Source: Roseomonas gilardii subsp. gilardii (GTDB lineage Bacteria; Pseudomonadota; Alphaproteobacteria; Acetobacterales; Acetobacteraceae). From it: 64,000 bases of DNA. Each line of letters starts with the position of its first letter. The stretch's first letter is position 1. The stretch spans positions 1,724,501 to 1,788,500 of the forward strand of contig NZ_CP095554.1 of assembly GCF_023078375.1 (NCBI RefSeq), read 5' to 3'. The position numbers and the translations under genes were made by a program. This document shows positions 1 to 7,202 of the stretch, piece after piece. Below the pieces are notes generated by a model. The model ran no database searches and was not told the origin of the DNA. It saw only the letters and a list, made by a program, of their open reading frames with translations.

Positions 1-852
1 GCAACAGCTCGAACCAGCCGGCCCCGGCGGCGGCACGCTGCTGCGCCGCGCCGAGGACCTCGCCGCGCCTGGCGATCCGCTCGGCGGCCCAGTCCTCCAG
101 CCCATGCGCGCGCAGTTCCGTGGCGGCGGCCAGCAGGGTGGCCAGCTCCTCCTTCAGCTCAGCCTGCCGGCGGCACGCTGGGCCTCCCGCCCGCGTTCCG
201 CCAGATGCATGGACAGGCGCCGCGCGACGGCGACGGTCAGACCCAGCGCCAGGGCCGCCGCCAGAGCAGGGCCGGTTCCAGCCAGGAGGAGCAGCGCCGT
301 GCCCGAGAGCAGCGAGGCCCAGAGCCCCCAGCGCGCGGAACGGCGCACCAGATCGGCCTCCAGCGCATCCACATCGCCCACCACCCGCGCCGTGGCCTCG
401 CCGGTGGACAGCGCCAGGGCGGTGGCGGGGGAGGCGGCCAGGGCGCGGAACAGGGCCGGGCGCAGGCGGGCCAGGGCACGCAGCGCGGCATCGTGCCCGA
501 CCAGCCTTTCGCCATAGCGCCCGCCGGTGCGCAGGATGGCGAGCAGGCGGATGGCGGCGCTGGGCAGCATGTAGTTGAAGCCCTGCGCCACCGCTGGCCC
601 GCCCAGCCCCGCCAGGGCGGCGGCGGTGATGAACCAGCCGGACAGGCCCAGCAGCGTCACCGAGGCGGCCGCGACCAGGGCGGCGAGGAAGCCGGCCAGC
701 AGCAGACGGGGCCGCTGCCGCCGGCATTCCGTGCCGAGGATCGCCCGGAGCGGGCTGCCCGCGATGGACGGGGCGGAAGCCGGCTCAGGGTGCGGCACCA
801 CGGAGGCCGTTGCGGCGGCTTCGCCGGGCGGCAGGGCATGGAGCTTGGTCAT
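1..852 (-). pseudogene. cydC: Thiol reductant ABC exporter CydC, N-terminal part, frameshifted, cut by window edge
   Basis: CydC is half of the CydDC heterodimer, an inner-membrane ABC exporter of glutathione and cysteine needed to assemble cytochrome bd. The visible part is the N-terminal membrane domain: helices lie near residues 50-65 and 70-90 and again near residues 190-215. The frame starting at 852 stops at 154. The next frame then continues the protein to the window edge without a stop (AELKEELATLLAAATELRAH...), which is the expected CydC connector helix. One missing base near 155-172 explains the break. The start is 7 bases after the cydD stop, so cydDC is one operon. The ATPase domain lies outside the window. 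Either the gene is damaged or the sequence has an indel; the family call is firm from context. Confidence 0.8.
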
Positions 853-859
853 GGCGGGC

Positions 860-2554
860 TCAGCTCAGGCGCAGCACGCGGTCGGCGATGGCCGCCAGGC
901 GCTCGGAATGGGTGGCGATCAGGGTGGTGCGGCCGCCCTTGGCGGTGACCCGCCGGATGGTTTCGATCAGCGCCGCCTCCGAGGCAGCGTCGAGATGCGC
1001 GGTCGGCTCGTCCAGCAGCAGGATCGGCGCCGGCTTCAGCAGGGCGCGGGCCAGGGCGATGCGCCGCCGCTCGCCGCCGGACAGGCCGCTGCCGCGTTCG
1101 TCCAGCCGCGCCTCCAGCCCGCCCTCGCGCCGGGACAGGAGTGTGCCGAGCCCGGCCTGTTCCGCCGCCATGGCGATGGCGGGCGCCAGTTCCGATGGCG
1201 CCGCGTCCGGACGCGACAACCCCAACCGGGAGAGGGCGATGTTCCCGGCCAGGCTGCCCGGCACGATCAGCGGCGCCTGTCCCATCCAGCCAACCGAGGG
1301 GGCGAAGGAGCCAGCCTCCGAGAGCGCGAGCCCGTCCACCAGCACCTCGCCCCCGCTCAGCGGCGCCAGGCCCAGCAGCAGGTTCAGCACCGTGCTCTTG
1401 CCCGCGCCGCTCGGGCCGAGCAGCGCCACCGTCTCACCCGGCGCGATGTCCAGGCTGAAGCCGGACAGGGCCGGGCGCTCCTCGCCGGGATAATGGACTG
1501 TGACATCCTGGAAGCGGATCGCAGGAGCCCGGCGCAAGGGTGCAGCCTGGCGCGCGGGGGCCTTCGCCAGGGCCTCCAGCGCGGAAAGCCGGTCGGCGGC
1601 GACTTCGGCGGCCTGCTTCTCGTGATAGGCGGCGGCCAGGCGGCGCATCGGGGCATAGAATTCCGGCGCCAGGGCCAGGACGAAGAAGGCTTCCGCCAGG
1701 GTCAGCGTCCCCGGCACCTTCACCGGCAGCAGGCCGAGCAGGTTGAAGCCCGCATAGACCGCGACCAGCGCCACCGAGAGGGCGGCGAAGAATTCCAGCG
1801 CGCCGGAGGAGAGGAAGGCGACCCGCAGCACGCCCACGGTGCGGCGGCGCAGCTCCTCGGCGGCGCTGGCGAGGCGCGTGGCCTCGCGCTCCTCCGCCCC
1901 GAAGGCCAGCAGCACCGGCAGCGCCCGCACCCGGTCGGCGAAGATTTCCGACAGGCGCGACAAGGCGGAGAACTGCCGCCGCTGCGCATCCGCCGCGGCC
2001 CCGCCGGCCAGCGCCAGGGCCAGGATGAAGGGCGGCAGGGTGAGCAGCAGGATGCCGGCGCTGACCGGGCTGGCCCAGGCGGCGGCGAGCAGGACCAGGA
2101 AGGGCACCAGCGCCGCCGCGTGCCGCGCGGGCAGGAAACGGGCGAGGTAGCCGTCCAGCGTCTCCACCTCGTCCACCGCCGCGTTCAGCAGGGCCCCGCT
2201 GGCCGGACGCTCCCCGGCGGGGATGGCGAGGCTCGCCACCACGACGCGCCGGCGCAGCGCCGCCTTGGCCCGCCGGGCCGCCCGGGCGCCCGCCACCAGC
2301 GAGAGCAGGGCGAGCAGACCGCGCCCGAGCGCGGCGCCGAGGCCCAGCAGCAGCCAGGGGGCCGCAGCGGCGAGGCCCCGTTCCAGCGACACCAGCCCGC
2401 CCGCCAGCGCGGCGGCGAAGCCGATGGCGGCGAGGCCGTCGAGGCAGAGCAGCAGGGCGGCGAGGGCGTTCCAGCGGCCGCCCTCGCGGCTGGCGGCGCG
2501 GAGCCAGGCGCGGCGGCGGGTGGCGCTCTGCCTGTCGGGGGCGGGGTGCGGCAT
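860..2554 (-). CDS. cydD: Thiol reductant ABC exporter subunit CydD
   Basis: This 564-residue protein is the other half of the CydDC exporter, close to the usual 560-590 residues. An N-terminal six-helix membrane domain (about residues 25-300) is followed by a complete ATPase domain: Walker A GPSGAGKST near residue 375, signature LSGGERRR near 490, Walker B ILLLDEPT near 510 and a switch His in IATHSER. It pumps reduced thiols to the periplasm so that cytochrome bd haems can be inserted. The gene is divergent from cydABX and shares a 160-base control region with an FNR-type box 36 bases upstream of its start. cydC follows directly. CydD is told from generic exporters by pairing with cydC and the cyd context. 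Confidence 0.93.
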   Translation of the reverse strand: MPHPAPDRQSATRRRAWLRAASREGGRWNALAALLLCLDGLAAIGFAAALAGGLVSLERGLAAAAPWLLLGLGAALGRGLLALLSLVAGARAARRAKAALRRRVVVASLAIPAGERPASGALLNAAVDEVETLDGYLARFLPARHAAALVPFLVLLAAAWASPVSAGILLLTLPPFILALALAGGAAADAQRRQFSALSRLSEIFADRVRALPVLLAFGAEEREATRLASAAEELRRRTVGVLRVAFLSSGALEFFAALSVALVAVYAGFNLLGLLPVKVPGTLTLAEAFFVLALAPEFYAPMRRLAAAYHEKQAAEVAADRLSALEALAKAPARQAAPLRRAPAIRFQDVTVHYPGEERPALSGFSLDIAPGETVALLGPSGAGKSTVLNLLLGLAPLSGGEVLVDGLALSEAGSFAPSVGWMGQAPLIVPGSLAGNIALSRLGLSRPDAAPSELAPAIAMAAEQAGLGTLLSRREGGLEARLDERGSGLSGGERRRIALARALLKPAPILLLDEPTAHLDAASEAALIETIRRVTAKGGRTTLIATHSERLAAIADRVLRLS

Positions 2555-2589
2555 GACGCGCAGTCTCGCACGCGGCAGTCCAAGGGGCC

Positions 2590-2603
2590 TTGATCAAGGT
2601 CAA
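2590..2603. promoter_or_regulatory. FNR/FixK-type box between cydDC and cydABX
   Basis: The sequence TTGATCAAGGTCAA matches the FNR consensus TTGAT-N4-ATCAA at nine of ten positions. It is 36 bases from the cydD start and 114 bases from the cydA start, so it could control either operon. An FnrL-type regulator is encoded 3 kb away. Confidence 0.7.
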
Positions 2604-2716
2604 GGCAGATGCCCCGCCCGCCGGCCTAGGGAGCCGCATGAGGCGCACCGCGCCGCCCTTCACGGCTCCTTCCCGGAGTCCGGGCCGGGCGCGGCGCCCA
2701 AACGGCGGAGCAAGCC

Positions 2717-4285
2717 ATGGATCCGGGTGTCGTCGACCTATCGCGACTGCAATTCGCGCTGACCGCGCTGTACCACTTCCTGTTCGTGCCCCTGACGCTG
2801 GGCCTCTCCTTCATGCTGGTCATCATGGAGAGCGTCTATGTGATGACCGGGCGCCCCATCTGGCGCACCATCACCCAATTCTGGGGCCTGATCTTCGGCA
2901 TCAACTTCGTGCTCGGCGTCGCCACCGGGCTGACGATGGAATTCCAGTTCGGCACGAACTGGTCCTACTTCTCGCACTATGTGGGCGACATCTTCGGTGC
3001 GCCGCTGGCCATTGAGGGGCTGATGGCCTTCTTCCTGGAGGCCACCTTCGTCGGGCTGATGTTCTTCGGTTGGGACCGGTTGAGCCGGCTGGGGCATCTC
3101 TTCGTCACCTTCATGGTGGCGCTGGGCACCAATCTTTCGGCGCTGTGGATCCTGATCGCCAACGGCTGGATGCAGAACCCGGTCGGCGCGGCCTTCAACC
3201 CCGAGACCATGCGCATGGAAGTCGTGGACTTCATGTCGGTGCTCTTCAACCCGATCGCACAGGCCAAGTTCGTCCACACCGTTTCCGCCGGCTACGTCAT
3301 CGCCTCGGTGGTGGTGCTGGGCATCTCCGCCTTCTACCTGCTGCGCAATCGGCATGTCGGCTTCGCGCGGCGCTCCATGGCGGTGGCGGCGGCCTTCGGC
3401 CTCGCTTCCTCCCTCTCGGTCGTGGTGCTGGGCGACGAGTCCGGCTACGCGCTCACCGACAACCAGAAGATGAAGCTGGCCGCCATCGAGGCCGCCTGGC
3501 ACACCGAGGAATCGCCGGCCGGCCTCACCCTCTTCGGCCTGCCGAACTTCTCCGAGCGCCGCACCGACTATGCCGTGCAGATCCCCTGGGTGCTGGGGCT
3601 GATCGCCACCCGCAGCCTGGACAAGCAGGTGACGGGCATGTCGGAGCTGGTGCTGCTGGCGCAGGAGCGCATCGCCTCGGGGCAGATCGCCTATGGCGCC
3701 GTGCAGGTGCTGAAGCAGGACCCGCAGGATGCCGCGGCGCGCGCGGCCTTCGCGCAGCATGGGCGTGACCTGGGCTATGGGCTGCTGCTGAAGCGCTATG
3801 TGGACGATCCGCGCCAGGCGACCCCGGCGCAGGTCGAGCAGGCGGCCTGGGACACCGTGCCGAGCGTGCCGCTGATGTTCTGGAGCTTCCGCATCATGGC
3901 CGGGATCGGCTTCGCCATGATCGCGCTCTTCGCCACGGCCTTCGTGCTCTGCTCGATGCGCCGTTTCGACCAGCGCTGGTTCCTCCGGCTCTGCGTGCTG
4001 GCCATCCCGCTGCCCTGGCTGGCGGCGGAGCTGGGCTGGGTGATCGCCGAGATGGGCCGCCAGCCCTGGGCCATCGAGGGCGTGCTGCCGACCGCGCTCG
4101 GCGCCTCCTCGCTCTCCCGCGCCGCGCTCTGGACCACGATCATCGGCTTCACCCTGCTCTACGGCGCCCTGGCGGTGATCGAGGTCGGGCTGATCCTGCG
4201 CACCGTCCGCCGCGGCCCCTATGCGGGGCATGAGGACCCACAGCCCCAACCCGGCGCGCTGCCCGCGACGCCGATGACCGCCTAA
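2717..4285 (+). CDS. cydA: Cytochrome bd ubiquinol oxidase subunit I
   Basis: CydA carries haems b558, b595 and d and oxidises ubiquinol while reducing oxygen to water in the inner membrane. The 522-residue length equals the long Q-loop (E. coli type) form. Key residues are visible: haem ligands His20, His187 and Met394 (in FWSFRIMAG), Glu100 and Glu108 of the proton path, the quinol-site residues Lys253 and Glu258 in the KLAAIEAAW stretch, and the GRQPW motif at 447-451. About nine membrane helices are present. It begins the cydABX operon; cydB follows after 13 bases. The FNR-type box upstream suggests induction at low oxygen. It was separated from cyanide-insensitive CioA by the long Q-loop. 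Confidence 0.97.
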   Translation: MDPGVVDLSRLQFALTALYHFLFVPLTLGLSFMLVIMESVYVMTGRPIWRTITQFWGLIFGINFVLGVATGLTMEFQFGTNWSYFSHYVGDIFGAPLAIEGLMAFFLEATFVGLMFFGWDRLSRLGHLFVTFMVALGTNLSALWILIANGWMQNPVGAAFNPETMRMEVVDFMSVLFNPIAQAKFVHTVSAGYVIASVVVLGISAFYLLRNRHVGFARRSMAVAAAFGLASSLSVVVLGDESGYALTDNQKMKLAAIEAAWHTEESPAGLTLFGLPNFSERRTDYAVQIPWVLGLIATRSLDKQVTGMSELVLLAQERIASGQIAYGAVQVLKQDPQDAAARAAFAQHGRDLGYGLLLKRYVDDPRQATPAQVEQAAWDTVPSVPLMFWSFRIMAGIGFAMIALFATAFVLCSMRRFDQRWFLRLCVLAIPLPWLAAELGWVIAEMGRQPWAIEGVLPTALGASSLSRAALWTTIIGFTLLYGALAVIEVGLILRTVRRGPYAGHEDPQPQPGALPATPMTA

Positions 4286-4298
4286 AGGAGGACGGGTC

Positions 4299-5447
4299 AT
4301 GGAATTTCCCCTGGACTACGCGACCCTGCGGGTCATCTGGTGGGGGCTGATGGGCGTGTTGCTCATCGGCTTCGCCCTCACCGATGGCTGGGACATGGGT
4401 GTCGCCGCGCTGCTGCCCTTCGTCGCCCGCACGGATGTGGAGCGGCGGATGGTGATCAACAGCATCGGCCCGACCTGGGAGGGCAACCAGGTCTGGTTCA
4501 TCCTGGGCGGCGGCGCGATCTTCGCGGCCTGGCCCTTCGTCTATGCCGTCAGCTTCTCCGGCTTCTACCTCGCCATGTTCCTGGTGCTGGCGGCGCTGAT
4601 CCTGCGGCCCGTCGGCTTCAAGTACCGCTCCAAGCGGCCCGGTGCGGCCTGGCGGGCGCGCTGGGACTGGGCGCTGTTCATCGGCGGCTTCGTCCCGGCG
4701 CTGGTCTTCGGCGTGGCGGTGGGCAATGTGCTGCGCGGCGTGCCCTTCCGGCTGGATGGCGACCTGCGCGCCTTCTACGAAGGCAGCCTGCTCGGCCTCT
4801 TCACCCCCTTCACCCTGGTCTGCGGCCTGCTCTCGGTGGCCATGCTGGTGCTGCACGGCGCGGCCTTCCTGAGCATCAAGGTGGAGCACGGCCCGGTGCA
4901 TGACCGCGCCCGCGCCTATGGCTCGGTGGCGGCGATCGCCTCGATCCTGCTCTTCGCCGCCGGCTGGGCCTTCATCGCCCATGGCGGCATGGGCTTCCGG
5001 CTGAGCGGCGTGGTGGATCCGGCCGGCTTCTCCAACCCGTTGCGCTCCGGCACCGTCGCCGCGGCCGGCGCCTGGCTGGACAATTACAGCACCTATCCCT
5101 GGATGAAGATCGCCCCCGTGCTGGGCTTCGGCGGGGCCGCCCTGGCGCTGCTGGGCATCCGCCTGGGCTGGGAGGTGCCGGCCTTCCTCGGCTCCTCCCT
5201 CTCGGCATTGGGGATCATCAGCACGGTGGGCCTGTCGATGTTCCCCTTCATCCTGCCAAGTTCGGTGGACGCGGCCTCCAGCCTGACGGTCTGGAACGCC
5301 TCCTCCTCCCACCGGACCCTGTTCATCATGCTGGTGGTGACCGTGATCTTCCTGCCGATCGTCCTCGTCTACACCGCCTGGGTGTACCGGGTGCTCTGGG
5401 GCCGGGTGACCAGCCGGGACATCGCCGCCAACCCGCATTTCTACTGA
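4299..5447 (+). CDS. cydB: Cytochrome bd ubiquinol oxidase subunit II
   Basis: CydB is the 382-residue partner of CydA and contributes a membrane half that stabilises the haem core. The N-terminus shows the family motif with WWGLMGVLLIGFALTDGWDMG near residues 10-32, including the conserved Asp-Gly pair, and GPTWEGNQVW near residue 52. Eight or nine hydrophobic helices follow. The start has a good ribosome site (aaaggagg) 9 bases upstream, 13 bases after cydA. cydX follows 12 bases after its stop. Length and motifs are normal. Confidence 0.97.
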   Translation: MEFPLDYATLRVIWWGLMGVLLIGFALTDGWDMGVAALLPFVARTDVERRMVINSIGPTWEGNQVWFILGGGAIFAAWPFVYAVSFSGFYLAMFLVLAALILRPVGFKYRSKRPGAAWRARWDWALFIGGFVPALVFGVAVGNVLRGVPFRLDGDLRAFYEGSLLGLFTPFTLVCGLLSVAMLVLHGAAFLSIKVEHGPVHDRARAYGSVAAIASILLFAAGWAFIAHGGMGFRLSGVVDPAGFSNPLRSGTVAAAGAWLDNYSTYPWMKIAPVLGFGGAALALLGIRLGWEVPAFLGSSLSALGIISTVGLSMFPFILPSSVDAASSLTVWNASSSHRTLFIMLVVTVIFLPIVLVYTAWVYRVLWGRVTSRDIAANPHFY

Positions 5448-5459
5448 GGACGAAGATCC

Positions 5460-5579
5460 ATGTGGTATTTCGCCTGGGTGCTGGGCCTCGGCCTGGCGGT
5501 CACCTTCGGGGTGCTGAACGGCATGTGGCTGGAGTTCCACCTGCCGCGCGACGAGAGCGACACTCATACGGCCCACTGA
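5460..5579 (+). CDS. cydX: Cytochrome bd small subunit CydX
   Basis: This 39-residue protein begins MWYFAWVLGLGLAV, the hallmark of CydX (MWYFAWILG in E. coli), and has one transmembrane helix followed by a short acidic tail. CydX binds CydA and is needed for stable haem incorporation. It starts 12 bases after cydB with a gaggacgaag ribosome site. A perfect hairpin follows 6 bases after the stop, so the operon ends here. The gene is below the length most gene callers report. Confidence 0.93.
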   Translation: MWYFAWVLGLGLAVTFGVLNGMWLEFHLPRDESDTHTAH

Positions 5580-5585
5580 GGGCCC

Positions 5586-5608
5586 GAGGCGGCCGGCGAG
5601 GCCGCCTC
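5586..5608 (+). terminator. Hairpin ending the cydABX operon
   Basis: GAGGCGGCC and GGCCGCCTC form a perfect 9-base-pair stem with a 5-base loop right after the cydX stop. There is no T run, only a CTCCTTCC tail, so it may work as an intrinsic terminator of the GC-rich kind or as an mRNA 3' end stabiliser. Confidence 0.6.
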
Positions 5609-5636
5609 CGCTCCTTCCGCCGGGCCTGTGCGCCGG

Positions 5637-5678
5637 TATGGGGTGACTGCTATGGGGTGACCGCTATGGGGTAACCGC
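5637..5678. repeat. Three tandem 14-base repeats upstream of the FnrL gene
   Basis: The unit TATGGGGTGACYGC occurs three times in a row without gaps (5637-5650, 5651-5664, 5665-5678). The third copy differs by one base (TAAC for TGAC). The array lies between the cydX terminator and the regulator gene, about 90 bases before its cysteine-rich N-terminus, so it may be promoter or 5' leader sequence. Confidence 0.85.
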
Positions 5679-5769
5679 CCGGGGGCCATGCGCCCCCGGC
5701 GGGCCTTTCCTTGCCACAAGCCTTCCCGGCCCCGCTATACTGCCGTGGTCCAGCCGGGGGGCCTGCACC

Positions 5770-6480
5770 ATTCACCGTCCATGCGCCGATTGCCAGGTCC
5801 GTGACCAGTCGCTCTGCGGTTGCCTGAACGACGAGGAACTGAGCAGCCTCAATGCCATCGGCCGCCACCGGAAGCTGGAGCGGGGGCAGACCCTGCTCTG
5901 GGCGGGGGAGGAAGCGGTGCTCTGCGCCAACCTCCTGTCCGGCGTGCTCAAGCTCAGCGCCGCGACGGCGGATGGGCGGGAACAGATCGTCGGCCTGCTC
6001 TACCCGGCGGATTTCGTGGGCCGTCCCTTCGCCGAATCCGCCGAGCACAGCATCACCGCCCTGACCGATGCGGAGCTCTGCGTCTTCCCCCGCAAGCCCT
6101 TCGAGGAGACGCTGGAGGGGCATGCCCGGATGGAGCGCCTGCTCCTGCGCCGCACCCTGGCCGCGCTGGACGACGCCCGCAACCGGATGCTGCTGCTGGG
6201 CCGCAAGACGGCGGAGGAGAAGGTGGCGAGCTTCCTCCTCGACATGGCGGTGCACCTGGCTCCGGAGGGTGCCCCCAAAGATGCGCGGGGCGGGAGGGCC
6301 GTCACCTTCGACCTGCCGCTGACCCGGGCGCAGATCGCCGATGTGCTGGGCCTGACCATCGAGACTGTCAGCCGCCAGATGACTCGCCTGAAGCGCGCCG
6401 GGCTGATCGACCTGCCGGCCGGCCGCCTCGTCACCATCCGCGACCGCGAGGCGCTGGAGGAACGGGCCGAGGCCGCCTGA
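5770..6480 (+). CDS. fnrL: FnrL-type oxygen-sensing Crp/Fnr regulator (start uncertain)
   Basis: The protein has a cAMP-binding-like beta barrel (about residues 20-140) and a C-terminal helix-turn-helix with LTIETVSRQMTRLKRAG. The in-frame sequence before the first normal start (GTG at 5917) encodes TIHRPCADCQVRDQSLCGCL, the CxxC-x7-CxC pattern of FnrL proteins that hold an oxygen-labile [4Fe-4S] cluster. That N-terminus has no ATG, GTG or TTG in its frame back to the stop at 5644. A rare ATT at 5770, placed after a G-rich stretch, is used here as a provisional start. The alternative is an indel in the six-G run at 5756-5761, which would join a GTG at 5745. Starting at 5917 would remove the sensor. 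It probably controls cyd, hemN and ompW through the FNR boxes listed. Confidence 0.8.
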   Translation: MHRPCADCQVRDQSLCGCLNDEELSSLNAIGRHRKLERGQTLLWAGEEAVLCANLLSGVLKLSAATADGREQIVGLLYPADFVGRPFAESAEHSITALTDAELCVFPRKPFEETLEGHARMERLLLRRTLAALDDARNRMLLLGRKTAEEKVASFLLDMAVHLAPEGAPKDARGGRAVTFDLPLTRAQIADVLGLTIETVSRQMTRLKRAGLIDLPAGRLVTIRDREALEERAEAA

Positions 6481-6494
6481 GCCTTTCCGGCCCG

Positions 6495-7042
6495 TCAGCC
6501 CTGCGGATCGGCCTCCAGGCTGGCCGAGAGGATGGCAGCCGTGGCCGATGAGAGGCGGGCACGGGCCAGGGTCAGGATGGCCAGCTCCTCGAAGGCCAGG
6601 GCGCGGCGGTATCCGTCGAAGAAACAGCGCAGCATATAGCCCAGCGCCTCGGCATCCTCGGCATGCCCTCCGGCGCGCGCGGCCTCCAGATGCCCGCACA
6701 GATCCCGCGCATGCAGCTCGTCCAGCGCATGCTGCCCCTGATCCGGCCGAGGACGCAGCGCCCCAGCGCCGTACCGCCCGCCCTGGGAAAGAGCATGGCC
6801 AGAAGCGCCTGTTCCTGCTGCTGGTGCCGCGGCACGAGGACGCGCAGCTCGCGGCTCACGGTCTGCTTCTCCTCCATCTCCGGAAGATGCGGCAGCCGGT
6901 CCGCGATCCCTTCCAGCCGGTCACAGAGCTGGCGCAGGGCGGCATGGTCCCCGGCCAGGGCGCGGACGCGCTGGTCCAGGTCGCCCTGCCAGCGCTCGCA
7001 GAGCCGGAAGAGCTGCGCCCCTGGCTGTCTCGTCTCCACCAT
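6495..7042 (-). pseudogene. Hemerythrin-like (HHE fold) protein, frameshifted
   Basis: Read from 7042 the first frame gives about 94 residues, including DHAALRQLCDRL and LVPRHQQQEQALLAMLFPR. The neighbouring frame then continues with ALRPRPDQGQHALDELHARD and GYRRALAFEELAILTLAR to a stop at 6495. Joined, this resembles small four-helix hemerythrin-like proteins that sense or bind oxygen, NO or iron. The break is at a four-C run (plus strand 6761-6764); one extra base restores the frame. Several metal ligands of the family are replaced, for example Ala where the last helix normally has His before AFEE, so diiron binding is doubtful. It is divergent from hemN and shares its FNR-box region. The family call is inference from pattern only. 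Confidence 0.55.
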
Positions 7043-7091
7043 CTTCAGCCCTCCTGCTGGCCGGGCTTAGGGGCGGCGACGGCAAACCGCA

Positions 7092-7105
7092 TTGACCCCA
7101 ATCAA
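7092..7105. promoter_or_regulatory. FNR-type box upstream of hemN
   Basis: TTGACCCCAATCAA matches TTGAT-N4-ATCAA at nine of ten positions. It lies 50 bases from the start of the hemerythrin-like gene (minus) and about 110 bases from hemN (plus), so it could act on both. Confidence 0.7.
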
Positions 7106-7115
7106 GCCCACGACA

Positions 7116-7144
7116 TGATCTGGGCCGTGATCTGGGCCGTGATC
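7116..7144. repeat. 12-base tandem repeat in the hemN leader
   Basis: TGATCTGGGCCG occurs twice in tandem (7116-7127 and 7128-7139) and its first five bases recur at 7140, so TGATC is spaced every 12 bases. The repeat sits between the two FNR-like boxes. Confidence 0.7.
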
Positions 7145-7165
7145 CGGGGCGCCACAGAGCGCCCA

Positions 7166-7179
7166 TTGCGCTGGATCAA
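7166..7179. promoter_or_regulatory. Second, weaker FNR-like site upstream of hemN
   Basis: TTGCGCTGGATCAA has one perfect half site (ATCAA) and one partial half (TTG). It lies 23 bases before the first hemN ATG and could be a proximal repressing or weak activating site. Confidence 0.4.
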
Positions 7180-7202
7180 GGCATGCTGGCGCGCCGGGGC
7201 GC

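Noticed and set aside
575-2593. 672-codon open frame opposite cydCD
   Set aside because: It mirrors cydD on the other strand, is rich in Gln, Arg and Gly without a family motif, and has no ribosome site. High G+C makes long antisense frames common.
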